Shown: one piece after another, positions 45,207 through 55,953 of the stretch
Numbering within the stretch: position 1 is the stretch's first letter
Layout of the letters: every line of letters starts with the position of its first letter
Assembly: GCA_900317105.1 (NCBI GenBank)
Contig: ONFP01000003.1
Coordinates: forward strand, 1-64,000
Direction: 5' to 3'
DNA from: an uncultured Succinatimonas sp.
GTDB taxonomy: Bacteria; Pseudomonadota; Gammaproteobacteria; Enterobacterales; Succinivibrionaceae
DNA length: 64,000 nucleotides
Notes under the pieces: model-generated
Database searches by the model: none
What the model was told of the DNA's origin: nothing
The model's input: the letters and a program-made list of their open reading frames with translations, nothing else
Program-made: the position numbers and the translations under genes

Positions 45207-46133
45207 ATGCCTCCACTGAAGAAAGAATTAAAAGAAAATACCAAGCATGGATCAAATGTCTTTCCTCTGGCAAGTTATTTCTGTAGAGGAAAGAAATTCA
45301 ATATAAATATTGGCATGCACTGGCATCCTGAGGTAGAAATAAACCGTTTTGAGAAGGGAACTTTCATCTTTAATTACGCTATGAAAGAGTACAAGATTGA
45401 AGGTCCCTGTATTGCAATCTCTCCTGGTAATGTTCTTCATAATCTTGTGATAAAAAGAGGCTCAGATCAGTCTTCCCTGGTATTTAATCCTTCAATTATT
45501 GAATTTAACTATTTTGACGAGGTGGAAGCTCAGCTGCTTAAGTTCCTAACTGAAGGAGGTAAACAGATGCCTCCACTGATAACTAAGGAAATGGAATGCT
45601 TTGAGCGCGCTGACAGTCTGCTTCGTTTTATTATTGATAATGCCTCTTCTCAGAGTGGATCAATGCGTTTGAGAATCAAAGCTCATCTGGTGGAATTACT
45701 AGCAATTATGTATGAAAATGGACTGTTTTTAACGGATTCTCTGTCAAAAACAGAAGATTTTGAGCATAAACAGCAAAAAATTAAAGACCTACTAACTTTT
45801 ATCAACGATCATTATTCAGAAAAAATATCAATGAATGATGCTGCAAATTATTTAAAAGTCTCAAGACAGTATTTTTGTCGTTATTTTAAAAAGAGTACAG
45901 GCATGAGCTTTGTGGATTTTATTAACGATTTAAGATTGAGAAGAGCCTGTCAGGAGATCGTACTTACATCTAAATCTATAACAGATATAGCTCTTGATCA
46001 CGGCTTTGATAATATCGGATATTTCTTTAAACTGTTCAAAATTAAATTTGGACAGACTCCTCTTGCCTACAGAAAGTCCAGATCGTTAGGCAATTATGGA
46101 AGGCTTGGTGCAGACGATTATTCTATTTATTAG
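45207..46133 (+). CDS. AraC-family transcriptional regulator
   Basis: 308 residues. An N-terminal cupin-like sensor (GMHWHPEVEINRFEKG, then CIAISPGNVLHNL) is followed by the double helix-turn-helix domain (residues about 195-295: MNDAANYLKVSRQYFCRYF and DIALDHGFDNIGYFFKLF, FGQTPLAYRK). The HWHPE motif suits a sugar or metal-assisted ligand pocket. No target operon is adjacent apart from the divergent sulfatase-fold gene, which is a possible target. Confidence 0.9.
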   Translation: MPPLKKELKENTKHGSNVFPLASYFCRGKKFNINIGMHWHPEVEINRFEKGTFIFNYAMKEYKIEGPCIAISPGNVLHNLVIKRGSDQSSLVFNPSIIEFNYFDEVEAQLLKFLTEGGKQMPPLITKEMECFERADSLLRFIIDNASSQSGSMRLRIKAHLVELLAIMYENGLFLTDSLSKTEDFEHKQQKIKDLLTFINDHYSEKISMNDAANYLKVSRQYFCRYFKKSTGMSFVDFINDLRLRRACQEIVLTSKSITDIALDHGFDNIGYFFKLFKIKFGQTPLAYRKSRSLGNYGRLGADDYSIY

Positions 46134-46153
46134 TTTTTTTACTTTTTTACGAT

Positions 46154-46196
46154 TTTTGCTGCAAAAATGATGTTTTTTTTATTTTTTGCAGCAAAA
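46154..46196. terminator. Bidirectional terminator between the AraC gene and mscK
   Basis: A 14-bp perfect inverted repeat pairs 46154-46167 (TTTTGCTGCAAAAA) with 46183-46196. Each arm is itself nearly palindromic, and T-rich DNA lies around it. Confidence 0.75.
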
Positions 46197-46216
46197 TTTT
46201 ATGTTTTGTTCAATTT

Positions 46217-49200
46217 TTATTTTGTTTTTAAATCTGAACTGCTGCTATTAAGCTGTTCTGCATTTCTGTTAAATAACCCCTGTTTAAGCTGATCAATAAA
46301 TTCCTGCTGTTCAAGTGTCTTAACATGCACATCCATCTGATTGAATGGAATCTCAATACCTGCGTTGGCAAATGAATTTAATGTCTCCTGAGACAGGTAA
46401 TCTATAGCTAGTTTTCTGTCACCAATCTTAGTTACATAGATATCACATGCAAGGGTTACTTCACTTGAAGCCAGGGCCTTTACATAGATGAGAGAGGCCT
46501 GATCCTTGGCTATGTAACGGCATCTGTTAATGATGTTTCTCAGAATTCCTTTTGCCTTTTCAATATTTGTCCCATAGGCTACGCCTACATTAAACTCCAT
46601 TTTTGTTATAGAACTTGTCAGTGACCAGTTTGTAAGGGCAGATGTGATGAATTCTCTGTTTGGTATCATTACTTCCTTGTTTTCAAAGGACATTACTGTT
46701 GTTGAACGTATACGAATCTTGCTTACTGTTCCTGAAAGTCCGTTTAGGGTGATTATATCGCCAACACGAAGCTGTCTTTCAAACAAAAGAATTATACCGG
46801 AGACGAAGTTAGCGAATATTTCCTGCAGACCAAAACCAAGACCAACAGACAAGGCAGCTACAAGCCACTGCAGGTTCTCCCATTTGATTCCAAGCGCACC
46901 TGCCGCAGATATAAGTCCGAGTCCAATAATAATGTATGATGAAATAACCTTTACTGAATAACTAGTACTCTTGAATCTTTCATCCTTTCTTATAAGAATA
47001 ATTTTCTCAAACAGAACAGGCAGAGTTCTGTTGAGGAAACTTGTTATTAAAATCAGGAAGATAGCAAACAGAATGTTTGCAATTGATAGATAATCTGTTA
47101 CTACCGGAGCTCCGTTTACAATTGCTGTCTTGCTCCAGATATGAACTGTATCCAGATAACGAAGTACAGAAGACAGGTCACTCCATTGTATATACAGCAG
47201 AATTGCTGTTATAACTAGCAGAATTATTCTTGCTATTTTATATATGCGGGCGCATAGAGCAGGAGCATTCAGATTCATTACTGAAACAAGACTTATCAGC
47301 ATGTTGCCTTTCTGTTCTGTACCACCTGAATCCTGGTCCTGTTTTCTTTCATAGATTTTCTCGTAGATCTTAACTGTTAGAACATATATCATTCGATGTA
47401 CAGTCTGACTTACTAGAAAATATGACAACACAATGTAGAAAGTAAACGCGATTCTGTTGGTCAGTTTTACAACTGTATACAGATATCCTGATGAAACAGA
47501 TACAGCTGCAATAGAAGTAATCAGGATACCGATTAAACATGATGTAATGTAACCCGCAGAGGTGTAATTCAGATCTCTAAGATTGTTTATCAGCAGTCTG
47601 AACGAAATTATAAACAGACCAATGCAGGAGAGAAGAACTACAGAAAACGAGGTTAAATCAGAATAAATTGTTACTGCGTCGGTTTCTGCGACATTTGCAA
47701 AGATCAGAAGTGGCAGAGCAAAGGTCCATACTCCGCTCAGAATGTTTCTGTAATGAGTCAGTTTGTAGGGCTCAACACTGAAATGTCTCTGTACCAGAGC
47801 ATTTGGTTTTAGGATCTGCATAAAAAACACAAACACAAAAATGTGCATGAGCATTGCAGTAATAACTCCTCTCTGAGCGTGAGTCTCGCCTAGTGCTATA
47901 CAGATGATGATTGCTCCAAGACATATCATCCATCCCATGCCTGGGACCATAAGAATCATGTTATTCAAAAGAGCAAGCGGAGTAAGAAAAACCGAATCTG
48001 TAGCACTGTCCAACCTTCTTGCGAGCCTGTTGTTGTTATCCTTTATCTTCTTTATGAATATCAGAATAATTCCGCATAACAGAAAATAAGGCAGAAGAAG
48101 AGTTGTTGCGGTCTTAGTCGTATCAGAAAGGAATTCTTTTGATGTAAGTTTCTGCTTTAATGATTCCCATTCGTAGGATGCAGTAGGCACGAACAGCTTT
48201 AAAAATTCACTTCCAAGAGGCTGATTGGATTTAACCCAGAAAAGCTGTTCTCCAATATCGGCACTGATTTTGTCGTAAATTTTCTTATAGCTTGCGTAAT
48301 TTACCTTGATTTCGATATTTTCGTTCAGAGAATCTGCAATGACTTGGTAAATATCACTTACAGCTGTTTTTCTCTGTCCGAAAATAGTAATAACATCTTC
48401 TCGATATGGCTCTAGTTCTGGATATTTCTTGATAGCCTCTTCAACATCTTCAAAGACACTGCTGATCTGAGTCAGTCTTTCTCTGATTTCATACAGATAA
48501 ATATTGATATTTGCAATTTTCTCGTCAACATCATATTTGATATTAACTTTTGGTAGAGATGTCAGCTGTTTGTTTAACAGTCTTGAAAGAATGAGACTCT
48601 TGTTTAATTCCTTTATCTGGCTATCAAGATTTTTTTCTATCTGAGTAACTTTCAGGTTTGCCTCTCGAACCTCCTTGTTGGTTTCTTTGTATTCGGAGAA
48701 CAACTCTTTAGCCTGAGACAGATAGTTTTTTACTTCATTTGTTTCCTTGATAACCTTTTTTAATAGAGGGTTATTATTAACGGTTTCATTATCCAATTTG
48801 GATTCGTTATTATCTGAATTGGAATCAAGAACCTTTAATCTGTTGGATAATTTTTTGATCTCGGCATTCAGTCGGTTGTATTTTAAGGTTGAATATTCCA
48901 GTTCAAGTGTAGAGATGTCCTGTAGAACAGAAATGTTTGCCAACTGGGTTTTATACAGATTATTTTCGAGATTGGTTTCGTAAATAATAATTGCATATGC
49001 TCGGTTAAGCATATTATCTGTATCTGGATTATTATCAATTTCAGCTATTAGATTTTTAGTCTGTTCATTATTGAAGGTAACGGTACTCTGAGATTTCTCG
49101 GGAAGAGTCTGTACATCATTATGATATTGAGTTGCCCTTTCTAGTAATATGTTTTCCTGGATTAAGGCCTCGGTATCTGTTTTCAGTTTGTCTGTAATAT

Positions 49201-49588
49201 CCTGATAGGTCAGTTTTTCAAGTTCTTCGTCAGTTATTACTGTTTTCTTTTTTTCTTCGTGAATCTTTCTTGAGTAGTCCACGATTCTTTTTTTTGCAGT
49301 AGAAAACAACTTGTTTAGACCGGCAAGTTTTTCCTTTGTGCCTGGTATTTCTTCGTTTTTTTCTATAGCCTTAGTGTAGGTCGCGATAAGTTTTTCTTTG
49401 TCTTTTTCTGAAAGTGTTGAATTGTCCTTTGTACTGGTAATCGCAGCGGTAAGTTCCTTTGTTGTTGGAAGTTTTATCTGACCAAATCTTGTTGAAACAG
49501 AATTTGTTTGAGATGTAGTCTGAGGTTGAGCGATTGCCGTTGAAATACTGAATAAGACAATGATGAGTAGCGCTAGAATTTTATTCAT
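46217..49588 (-). CDS. mscK: Large mechanosensitive channel of the MscK/MscM type
   Basis: 1123 residues, the size of E. coli MscK (1120) and MscM (1107). A signal peptide (LLIIVLFSISTAIAQ) is followed by about 450 residues of periplasmic coiled coil, then about 11 membrane helices. The MscS core has VGLGFGLQEIFANFVSGII (pore helix TM3), LLFERQLRVGDIITL and SFENKEVMIPNREF. It releases solutes on hypo-osmotic shock. MscK and MscM cannot be told apart safely from these motifs, so the symbol is provisional. It is a single-gene unit. Confidence 0.88.
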   Translation of the reverse strand: MNKILALLIIVLFSISTAIAQPQTTSQTNSVSTRFGQIKLPTTKELTAAITSTKDNSTLSEKDKEKLIATYTKAIEKNEEIPGTKEKLAGLNKLFSTAKKRIVDYSRKIHEEKKKTVITDEELEKLTYQDITDKLKTDTEALIQENILLERATQYHNDVQTLPEKSQSTVTFNNEQTKNLIAEIDNNPDTDNMLNRAYAIIIYETNLENNLYKTQLANISVLQDISTLELEYSTLKYNRLNAEIKKLSNRLKVLDSNSDNNESKLDNETVNNNPLLKKVIKETNEVKNYLSQAKELFSEYKETNKEVREANLKVTQIEKNLDSQIKELNKSLILSRLLNKQLTSLPKVNIKYDVDEKIANINIYLYEIRERLTQISSVFEDVEEAIKKYPELEPYREDVITIFGQRKTAVSDIYQVIADSLNENIEIKVNYASYKKIYDKISADIGEQLFWVKSNQPLGSEFLKLFVPTASYEWESLKQKLTSKEFLSDTTKTATTLLLPYFLLCGIILIFIKKIKDNNNRLARRLDSATDSVFLTPLALLNNMILMVPGMGWMICLGAIIICIALGETHAQRGVITAMLMHIFVFVFFMQILKPNALVQRHFSVEPYKLTHYRNILSGVWTFALPLLIFANVAETDAVTIYSDLTSFSVVLLSCIGLFIISFRLLINNLRDLNYTSAGYITSCLIGILITSIAAVSVSSGYLYTVVKLTNRIAFTFYIVLSYFLVSQTVHRMIYVLTVKIYEKIYERKQDQDSGGTEQKGNMLISLVSVMNLNAPALCARIYKIARIILLVITAILLYIQWSDLSSVLRYLDTVHIWSKTAIVNGAPVVTDYLSIANILFAIFLILITSFLNRTLPVLFEKIILIRKDERFKSTSYSVKVISSYIIIGLGLISAAGALGIKWENLQWLVAALSVGLGFGLQEIFANFVSGIILLFERQLRVGDIITLNGLSGTVSKIRIRSTTVMSFENKEVMIPNREFITSALTNWSLTSSITKMEFNVGVAYGTNIEKAKGILRNIINRCRYIAKDQASLIYVKALASSEVTLACDIYVTKIGDRKLAIDYLSQETLNSFANAGIEIPFNQMDVHVKTLEQQEFIDQLKQGLFNRNAEQLNSSSSDLKTK

Positions 49589-49815
49589 ACGAAGACAGAT
49601 CCGAGTTCTGGTTTATGCACAAATCAGCTTTATTTTGAGTCGCTGAATTTGTTTTCTGTATATATTTATATTCCTGCAAATTATATCATTCATCACATTG
49701 CTTAAACATAGAAATTACCTGTTTTCGTAGTATTTGTTCTGGGAGTCTGTGTTTGGTTGTAATTAAAGATTGGAAATTATATGAGAGAAATTCTGTGAGT
49801 AATCACGAGAAAACA

Positions 49816-49841
49816 GTCGACCGGTAAAGCTCCCGGTCGAC
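49816..49841 (-). terminator. Terminator after nadB
   Basis: GTCGACCGG (49816-49824) pairs with CCGGTCGAC (49833-49841). On the minus strand it is followed by TGTTTTC. Confidence 0.7.
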
Positions 49842-49850
49842 AAATATATA

Positions 49851-51449
49851 TTAAGGATTCAGAATAGTAGGACCCGAATGCTCTTCCTGATTTGGATAGT
49901 CTACATTGTAATGTAAACCTCGAGATTCCCTTCTCATCATGGCTGACTTTACGATGATCTCGGCAACATCCAGAAGATTTCTTAGTTCCAGCAGATTTCT
50001 GGTTACTCTGAAGTTTGAGTAATACTCATGAACTTCCTTTTTCAAAAGTTCAATTCTATGCATTGCTCTTTCCAGGCGTTTGTTTGTTCTGACAATGCCG
50101 ACATAATCCCACATGGTAAGTCTTAGTTCATGCCAGTTGTGGGTGATGATAACTTCCTCATCAGAGTTTGTTACCTGACTTTCATCCCAGTCAGGGATTG
50201 GAGCTAACTCAGCATCAGACAGATGTTTCAGAATATGTGTGGCGGCGGCTTTTCCGTATACTACACATTCTAGAAGAGAATTAGAGGCAAGTCTGTTTGC
50301 TCCATGTAATCCTGTGTATGCACATTCTCCGACTGCATACAGATTTTCAATATCAGTTCGTGCATTGTTATCAACCATGATTCCACCACAGGTAAAGTGA
50401 GCTGCTGGCACAATTGGAATTGGTTGCTTGGTAATATCAATACCAACCTTTAAGCAACGCTCATAGATTGTTGGAAAATGCTTTTTAACAAACTCTGGTT
50501 CCTTAAATGAGATATCCAGGTACATGCAGTCAGCGCCAAGTTTTTTCATTTCGTGATCGATTGCTCTGGCCACAATATCTCTTGGAGCTAGCTCTAATCT
50601 CTCGTCATAATCCTGCATAAATCTGGTTCCGTCTGGTCTTTTCAGCTGAGCCCCCTCTCCACGTAATGCTTCTGTCAGGAGGAAGTTTCTGTCAGCATCA
50701 CAGTATAGGGTGGTTGGATGGAACTGGTTGAATTCCATATTTGCTACACGGCACCCTGCTCTGTAGGCCATGGCGATTCCATCTCCAGAGGATACTTCTG
50801 GATTACAGGTGTATTGGTAGACTTTTGAAGCGCCTCCTGTACACAGTGCGATGAATTTTGCACAGATGGTCTCAACATGTGAGGTTTCATTATTTAAAAC
50901 ATATGCTCCGATAACTCTATTTCCTGCAAGGCCCAGTTTTCTGGTGGTTACAAGATCAATAGCGTTATGATTTTCCAGAAGAGTGATATTAGGGTGTTTT
51001 CTTGCAAGAGCAGTCAGAGTTTCCTGAATGGATTTGCCGGTATGATCCTCTGCGTGGAATATTCTTCTGTGTGAATGTCCGCCTTCTCTGTGCAGGTGGT
51101 ATGGAGACTGGTCGTCACCGGCCTTTTCTTCCTTCAGATCAAATGGAACTCCTGAATCAATCAGCCACTGAATTGCGTCATGGGCATTCTTGGCTACGAA
51201 TTCAACAGTTTTCTCGTCGCAGAGATATGCTCCGGCAATGCATGTATCCTTTATATGAGCAGCAATACTGTCGTCATCATCCTTTATGTTATAGACTCCG
51301 GCAATTCCACCCTGAGCATAATTTGTTGATCCAGCACAAGCTGTTTCCTTTGAAAGAACAATCACCTTGGTCTTTTCAGCAAGTCCTAATGCAAGGGTAA
51401 GTCCTGCTGCACCACTGCCGATAATAAGGCAGTCTGTTGTATAGTTCAT
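49851..51449 (-). CDS. nadB: L-aspartate oxidase
   Basis: 532 residues (E. coli 540). FAD-binding [13 protein letters not shown] at the N-terminus, then [30 protein letters not shown] and HPTTLYCD with active-site residues, and the C-terminal helical domain. It oxidises aspartate to iminoaspartate for NAD synthesis, and can use fumarate as acceptor, fitting an anaerobe. It is divergent from rpoE, the same arrangement as in E. coli. Confidence 0.96.
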   Translation of the reverse strand: MNYTTDCLIIGSGAAGLTLALGLAEKTKVIVLSKETACAGSTNYAQGGIAGVYNIKDDDDSIAAHIKDTCIAGAYLCDEKTVEFVAKNAHDAIQWLIDSGVPFDLKEEKAGDDQSPYHLHREGGHSHRRIFHAEDHTGKSIQETLTALARKHPNITLLENHNAIDLVTTRKLGLAGNRVIGAYVLNNETSHVETICAKFIALCTGGASKVYQYTCNPEVSSGDGIAMAYRAGCRVANMEFNQFHPTTLYCDADRNFLLTEALRGEGAQLKRPDGTRFMQDYDERLELAPRDIVARAIDHEMKKLGADCMYLDISFKEPEFVKKHFPTIYERCLKVGIDITKQPIPIVPAAHFTCGGIMVDNNARTDIENLYAVGECAYTGLHGANRLASNSLLECVVYGKAAATHILKHLSDAELAPIPDWDESQVTNSDEEVIITHNWHELRLTMWDYVGIVRTNKRLERAMHRIELLKKEVHEYYSNFRVTRNLLELRNLLDVAEIIVKSAMMRRESRGLHYNVDYPNQEEHSGPTILNP

Positions 51450-51725
51450 GTTAATTATCCTAAGGCGCGTAAGCGTCGATGATGAATGAATGTTTGATCT
51501 AGCTTAAAGATTCTACAACGTGTGATGTTGTTTTTGTACTCTACATGTACCGATAGAACTCTATGCACCATAGAAATACATAGATATGTGTCATAATGTT
51601 CTAGTTTTAAAGGTGTTTACTTGCTTTAGCTGTCTTACAATGTCAAAATTAACTTTGTTAGATGAAAAGAATTTAATTTTTTTTGTGATAAAAATCATAG
51701 TTTGATAATCCGTAAAAAAATTTTT
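51450..51725. other. nadB-rpoE divergent regulatory region
   Basis: About 320 bp separate nadB and rpoE. Besides the CRP-like site and the sigma-E-like promoter listed separately, no gene or clear sigma-70 promoter is supported. Confidence 0.45.
51684..51699. promoter_or_regulatory. CRP-like binding site
   Basis: TGTGA-TAAAAA-TCATA has the 5-6-5 spacing of the CRP consensus and 9 of 10 matching core bases. It is 71 nt before the rpoE start and about 235 nt before nadB. Confidence 0.45.
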
Positions 51726-51752
51726 GAACTTTAAAAAAAACTCTCGGTCAAA
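51726..51752 (+). promoter_or_regulatory. Sigma-E-type autoregulatory promoter of rpoE
   Basis: GAACTT (51726-51731), 15-nt spacer, GTCAAA (51747-51752), resembling the sigma-E pattern of GGAACTT and TCAAA-type -10. It would give a very short leader before the ATG at 51770. rpoE is autoregulated in relatives. Confidence 0.55.
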
Positions 51753-51769
51753 AAAGGTAAAGGTAAAAC

Positions 51770-52366
51770 ATGGCATCCGATGAAAATCTGCAAAAAGCCT
51801 CAAGCGATGAGGCTATTGTTAAGCGGGTGCAGCAAGGAGATGTTAGTGCCTACAACATTCTGGTAATAAAATACCAGCACAAGGTTGCCCAGATTATTTC
51901 CAAGTTTGTAGGAAATTCGGCTGATGTGAGTGATGTTGCACAGGAAGCCTTTATTAAGGCGTATAAGGCAATTAACAATTTCCGTGGCGAAAGTTCGTTT
52001 TACACCTGGCTATACAGAATTGTAGTGAACGCTGCTAAGACTTATCTGGAGTCCAACAGCAAACGAAAGAATCATATAGATGTTGATTCAGAAGAATTTC
52101 AGTCAATTGATTCTCAAGGTGTTCTTACAAGCAGAGAGTCGCCAGATAAAATAATAGAATCGCAAGAATTACAGCAGGTGATATTAAGTGCGATGAATGA
52201 ACTTCCTGAGGAGCTTAGGCAGGCAATTATGCTAAGGGAAGTTGATGGCATGTCCTATGAGGATATGGCAGATTTGCTGCAGATCCCGATAGGAACTGTA
52301 AGATCCAGAATCTTCAGAGCCAGACAGTTCATCGAGGAAAAGATGTCTAAATTTGCTGGAAAGTAA
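51770..52366 (+). CDS. rpoE: RNA polymerase sigma-E factor
   Basis: 198 residues (E. coli 191). Region 2: YQHKVAQIISKFVGNSADVSDVAQEAF and FYTWLYRIVVNAAK (shown as QHKVAQIISKFV and ADVSDVAQEAFIKAY). Region 4: LPEELRQAIMLREVDGMSYE and IPIGTVRSRIFRAR. It responds to misfolded outer-membrane proteins and is held by RseA. It starts the long rpoE-rseA-rseB-lepA-lepB-rnc-era-recO-rlmD-relA run. Confidence 0.96.
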   Translation: MASDENLQKASSDEAIVKRVQQGDVSAYNILVIKYQHKVAQIISKFVGNSADVSDVAQEAFIKAYKAINNFRGESSFYTWLYRIVVNAAKTYLESNSKRKNHIDVDSEEFQSIDSQGVLTSRESPDKIIESQELQQVILSAMNELPEELRQAIMLREVDGMSYEDMADLLQIPIGTVRSRIFRARQFIEEKMSKFAGK

Positions 52367-52387
52367 CGATTTACTTTAGGAGTAACT

Positions 52388-53002
52388 ATGATGAATTTTC
52401 AGAATGTTGACAAAGAAGAGTTAAAGTCTGCTTTGTATGACGGAGAGAATTTACCAGAAGGAAAACTAGAACTTTCTGAGAACGATGTTGAGCATCTTCA
52501 GAACTGGTCTCTGATAGGTGCAACCCTCAGAAATGAGATGACTGACAATACACTGAAGTCAGATTTTGCCTCATCTGTAATGGATAGAATCAAGGATGAG
52601 AAGATTACTCCTGACCTTGTTGATCAGACCGAAGTAGAAAGTGTTTCCTATCATTCCTTCAAGAATGTATTTAAGAAGGTTTCCTTCGGTATTGCTCAGA
52701 TGGCAATTGCAGCTTCAGTTGCAGCTGTTACCATTATTGGATATCAGACCTATAATGCAGAGGGCACAGTTTCAAATGAAGTATCTGCAGCATCAACTAT
52801 CGGTGCTATAGGAACAGCAAATCTGGCAAGCTATCAGACCAACCGTAAAGCCTCAAATGAGATAAAGCTTAATCAGGAGAAGTCTGAGAAGGAAAGTGCC
52901 ACAGCTAATAATATTGAGCTTAAGAAACAACAAAAACTTGAAGTTGAACGTATAAATAATTACATTAAAGGATATGTACTGGATACAGCTTCAAATAATT
53001 AG
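52388..53002 (+). CDS. rseA: Anti-sigma-E factor RseA
   Basis: 204 residues (E. coli 216). The cytoplasmic sigma-binding domain (ELKSALYDGENLP, LQNWSLIGATLRNEM) is followed by one membrane helix (QMAIAASVAAVTIIGYQTY, about residues 100-118) and a short periplasmic part. DegS and RseP would cleave it under stress. It starts with two adjacent ATGs preceded by AGGAG. rseB follows 6 nt later. Confidence 0.92.
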   Translation: MMNFQNVDKEELKSALYDGENLPEGKLELSENDVEHLQNWSLIGATLRNEMTDNTLKSDFASSVMDRIKDEKITPDLVDQTEVESVSYHSFKNVFKKVSFGIAQMAIAASVAAVTIIGYQTYNAEGTVSNEVSAASTIGAIGTANLASYQTNRKASNEIKLNQEKSEKESATANNIELKKQQKLEVERINNYIKGYVLDTASNN

Positions 53003-53008
53003 TTTTTT

Positions 53009-53953
53009 ATGAAAAGATTTATTCAAATAACCGCAGGAGCTTTGTGTACTGCGGTTTTTTTATTTGTGAATACCGCCTCTGCTACAGAGGGAGAGCAGTG
53101 TGAGCTCGATTTTAATTCCCTAAAGGATACCTATGTAAACTCAAACATAGAGGCAACTGTAATTCAGTCAGCTCAGACTGAAATGGAACCTCTGTCTCTT
53201 ATTCATCTAAACAAAAACGGTATTCCTTATACTACCTGGAAATCTTTGAATAATGAGGTTTCTGGTTATTCAATAAGAAAAAATAAGGGATTTGATTATA
53301 ATCAGAACCGCGGTTTTGTCGGACCTTTGATTTGGCATCAGACTCTGATCTGGGATAAGATTTTTTCTAATGAATCCAATCTTAGAGGGTATGACTGCAG
53401 TATTCTTGGCAGAACCCGTTTAGCAGGAAGAAAAGTTACTGTATTAAGACTGTCTCCTGTGGATGAAATTCGATATGGCTTTATAGTTTCAAAGGATGCT
53501 GATACCAACCTTCCGGTCGAACTTGCCGTGATATCTCCTAATCAGTCTATTGTTGCAAAATTTACTGTTACTGCTGTTCATTCAACCGCAGCTCTCAATC
53601 TGTCTTTCCCTGATGAAACCTTTGATAGAATTGAGAAAATGTCCTCCGCTGAGGAAAGCTCTACTCCAGTTGTTTGGCCTGAACTTGTAATTCCAGCTAA
53701 TTTCTCCATAAAAAGGCAGGGGGAAGATGATTCTTCCGAAGGAGATAAGATTTCCTATCAGATTTTCTCTGACGGAATTGTAGAATTCAAGGTCTATAAA
53801 AACGGTAAATCTTCTCTGAATATTGTTTCTGCAACAGACGGAACTCTTTCTGTTATGAGAAAAAACAGTAAACATAATGAGTATGCTGTAGTTGGAGAAA
53901 TTCCTTTAGATCTGTGCTCTCTGATTCTTTCAAAAATCTCCGAATCCAGATAA
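53009..53953 (+). CDS. rseB: Periplasmic sigma-E regulator RseB
   Basis: 314 residues (E. coli 318). A signal peptide (ITAGALCTAVFLFVNTASA) precedes the lipoprotein-carrier-like MucB fold (CSILGRTRLAGRKVTVLRL, DTNLPVELAVIS) and a C-terminal domain (ELVIPANFSIKRQG). It binds RseA and senses LPS and unfolded porins. No rseC follows; lepA comes next. Confidence 0.9.
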   Translation: MKRFIQITAGALCTAVFLFVNTASATEGEQCELDFNSLKDTYVNSNIEATVIQSAQTEMEPLSLIHLNKNGIPYTTWKSLNNEVSGYSIRKNKGFDYNQNRGFVGPLIWHQTLIWDKIFSNESNLRGYDCSILGRTRLAGRKVTVLRLSPVDEIRYGFIVSKDADTNLPVELAVISPNQSIVAKFTVTAVHSTAALNLSFPDETFDRIEKMSSAEESSTPVVWPELVIPANFSIKRQGEDDSSEGDKISYQIFSDGIVEFKVYKNGKSSLNIVSATDGTLSVMRKNSKHNEYAVVGEIPLDLCSLILSKISESR

Positions 53954-53964
53954 AACCAACAATT

Positions 53965-53992
53965 TTGTGATTCCGTGCAAAAATGATAAAAT
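53965..53992 (+). promoter_or_regulatory. Sigma-70 promoter of lepA
   Basis: TTGTGA (53965-53970), 16-nt spacer, TAAAAT (53987-53992). It implies a leader of about 100 nt, which folds a stem of TTTGGGCG (54021-54028) with CGCCCGAA (54071-54078) before the start. Confidence 0.6.
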
Positions 53993-54101
53993 GAGCGATT
54001 CATAAATTGTGCACATGATGTTTGGGCGTATTCTTTATTAACTAATATATAGATTAACTGCTTCAGTTTGCGCCCGAAAAAAAAATTCAAATGGAAAGAG
54101 T

Positions 54102-55913
54102 ATGGCAGAAGTTTTTGATCGTAGCCTTGTAAGAAATTTTTCAGTTATTGCCCACATTGATCATGGTAAATCAACCTTATCTGACAGATTTATTCAGATG
54201 TGCGGTGGTCTGACTGACAGAGAAATGACCTCTCAGGTCCTTGATAATATGGACATTGAGCGCGAACGTGGTATTACCATTAAGGCTCAGGCTGTTACTC
54301 TGAAGTACAAGGCCAGAGATGGAAAAAACTATGAGCTTAACTTTATTGATACACCTGGCCACGTAGACTTTTCATACGAGGTTTCACGTTCACTGTTTGC
54401 CTGTGAAGGTGCGCTTTTAGTTGTGGATGCCAGTCAGGGCGTTGAGGCTCAGACTCTTGCCAACTGTTATCAGGCTGTAAATCTCGATCTTGAAGTTATT
54501 CCTGTTTTAAATAAGATTGACCTTCCATCGGCTGATCCTCAGAGAGCAATCGATGAGATTGAAGATCTGATTGGTATTGAAGCTCAGGATGCATGTACCT
54601 GTTCTGCAAAGACCGGTGTCGGTGTTCAGGACGTATTAGAAAGAATTGTAACTCAGATCCCTGCTCCTGCCGGAGATCCAGATGCTCCTCTTCAGGCTCT
54701 GATTATTGACTCTTATTTTGATGACTACCTAGGTGTGATTGCACTGGTCCGTGTTAAAAACGGAACACTGCGCAGAGGCGATAAGATCAAGGTGATGTCT
54801 CAAGGCGTCGCCTGGGAAGTTGAAGGACTTGGTATTTCAACTCCAAAGCGAGTAAAGGTTGATGTCCTTAACTGCGGTGAAGTTGGCTGGGTTGTTTGTG
54901 ATATTAAATCCGTTCATGCCGCTCCTGTAGGTGATACCATTACCCACGTAAAGAATAGTGCTGTTGAACCTTTACCTGGATTTATGAAGGTTAAGCCTCA
55001 GGTATATGCAGGAATGTTCCCTGTTGATACTGAGGATTATGACGCTTTCAGAGATGCTCTGGATAAACTGTCTCTAAATGATGCTTCACTGTTTTTTGAA
55101 CCTGAAAATTCAAAAGCTCTAGGCTTTGGTTTCCGCTGTGGTTTTCTCGGTATGCTGCATATGGAGATCATTCAGGAGCGTTTAGAGCGTGAATACAATC
55201 TGAACCTGATTACAACAGCTCCAACTGTAGTGTATGAAATCCTGCAGACTGACGGTGAGATTATTCACATTGATTCTCCTGCATCTCTGCCTCCTATTTC
55301 CAATATTGCAGAAATCAGAGAGCCTATTGCCGAGTGCAGAATGCTGATGCCATCAGAGTATGTCGGTTCAATCATGAAGATCTGTCAGGAAAAGAGAGGT
55401 ATTCAGACGGGGCTAGTTTACCATGGAGATCAGGTGGCTCTAACCTACGAGATTCCTATGTCGGAAGTAGTCCTTGATTTCTTTGACCGCTTAAAATCAG
55501 CCTCAAGAGGTTACGCTTCCTTGGACTATGGATTCAAGCGTTTCAATTGTGATGATCTGGTTAGAATGGATATTCTTATTGCAGGCGAAAGAGTTGATGC
55601 TCTGGCTATTATCCTGCACCGTTCTGTTGCTCAGTCACGAGGCAGAGCTGTGGTAGAGAAAATGAAGGAAGTAATTCCTCGTCAGATGTTTGATATTGCA
55701 ATTCAGGCTGCTATCGGCTCTCAGATTATTGCTCGCTGTACTGTAAAGGCTCTCAGAAAGGATGTTCTTGCAAAGTGCTATGGTGGTGATATTACCCGTA
55801 AGCGTAAGCTTCTTGAAAAACAGAAAGCAGGAAAGAAGCGAATGAAACAGCTTGGTAGAGTTGAAGTTCCACAGGATGCTTTCCTGGCAATTCTAAAGGT
55901 TGGTAAAGAATAA
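54102..55913 (+). CDS. lepA: Translation elongation factor 4 (LepA)
   Basis: 603 residues (E. coli 599). GTPase domain: [40 protein letters not shown]. The C-terminal LepA-specific domain ([20 protein letters not shown] and KMLR-like [17 protein letters not shown]) is intact, with a Lys-rich end. It acts on ribosomes under stress. It precedes lepB as in E. coli. Confidence 0.98.
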   Translation: MAEVFDRSLVRNFSVIAHIDHGKSTLSDRFIQMCGGLTDREMTSQVLDNMDIERERGITIKAQAVTLKYKARDGKNYELNFIDTPGHVDFSYEVSRSLFACEGALLVVDASQGVEAQTLANCYQAVNLDLEVIPVLNKIDLPSADPQRAIDEIEDLIGIEAQDACTCSAKTGVGVQDVLERIVTQIPAPAGDPDAPLQALIIDSYFDDYLGVIALVRVKNGTLRRGDKIKVMSQGVAWEVEGLGISTPKRVKVDVLNCGEVGWVVCDIKSVHAAPVGDTITHVKNSAVEPLPGFMKVKPQVYAGMFPVDTEDYDAFRDALDKLSLNDASLFFEPENSKALGFGFRCGFLGMLHMEIIQERLEREYNLNLITTAPTVVYEILQTDGEIIHIDSPASLPPISNIAEIREPIAECRMLMPSEYVGSIMKICQEKRGIQTGLVYHGDQVALTYEIPMSEVVLDFFDRLKSASRGYASLDYGFKRFNCDDLVRMDILIAGERVDALAIILHRSVAQSRGRAVVEKMKEVIPRQMFDIAIQAAIGSQIIARCTVKALRKDVLAKCYGGDITRKRKLLEKQKAGKKRMKQLGRVEVPQDAFLAILKVGKE

Positions 55914-55953
55914 AAAGTCTACAACTGAATTATTATCTTGATGTAATTGGAGG

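Noticed and set aside
47904..48983. Several plus-strand open frames inside mscK
   Set aside because: They are short shadows of the large minus-strand gene, with no binding site or domain.
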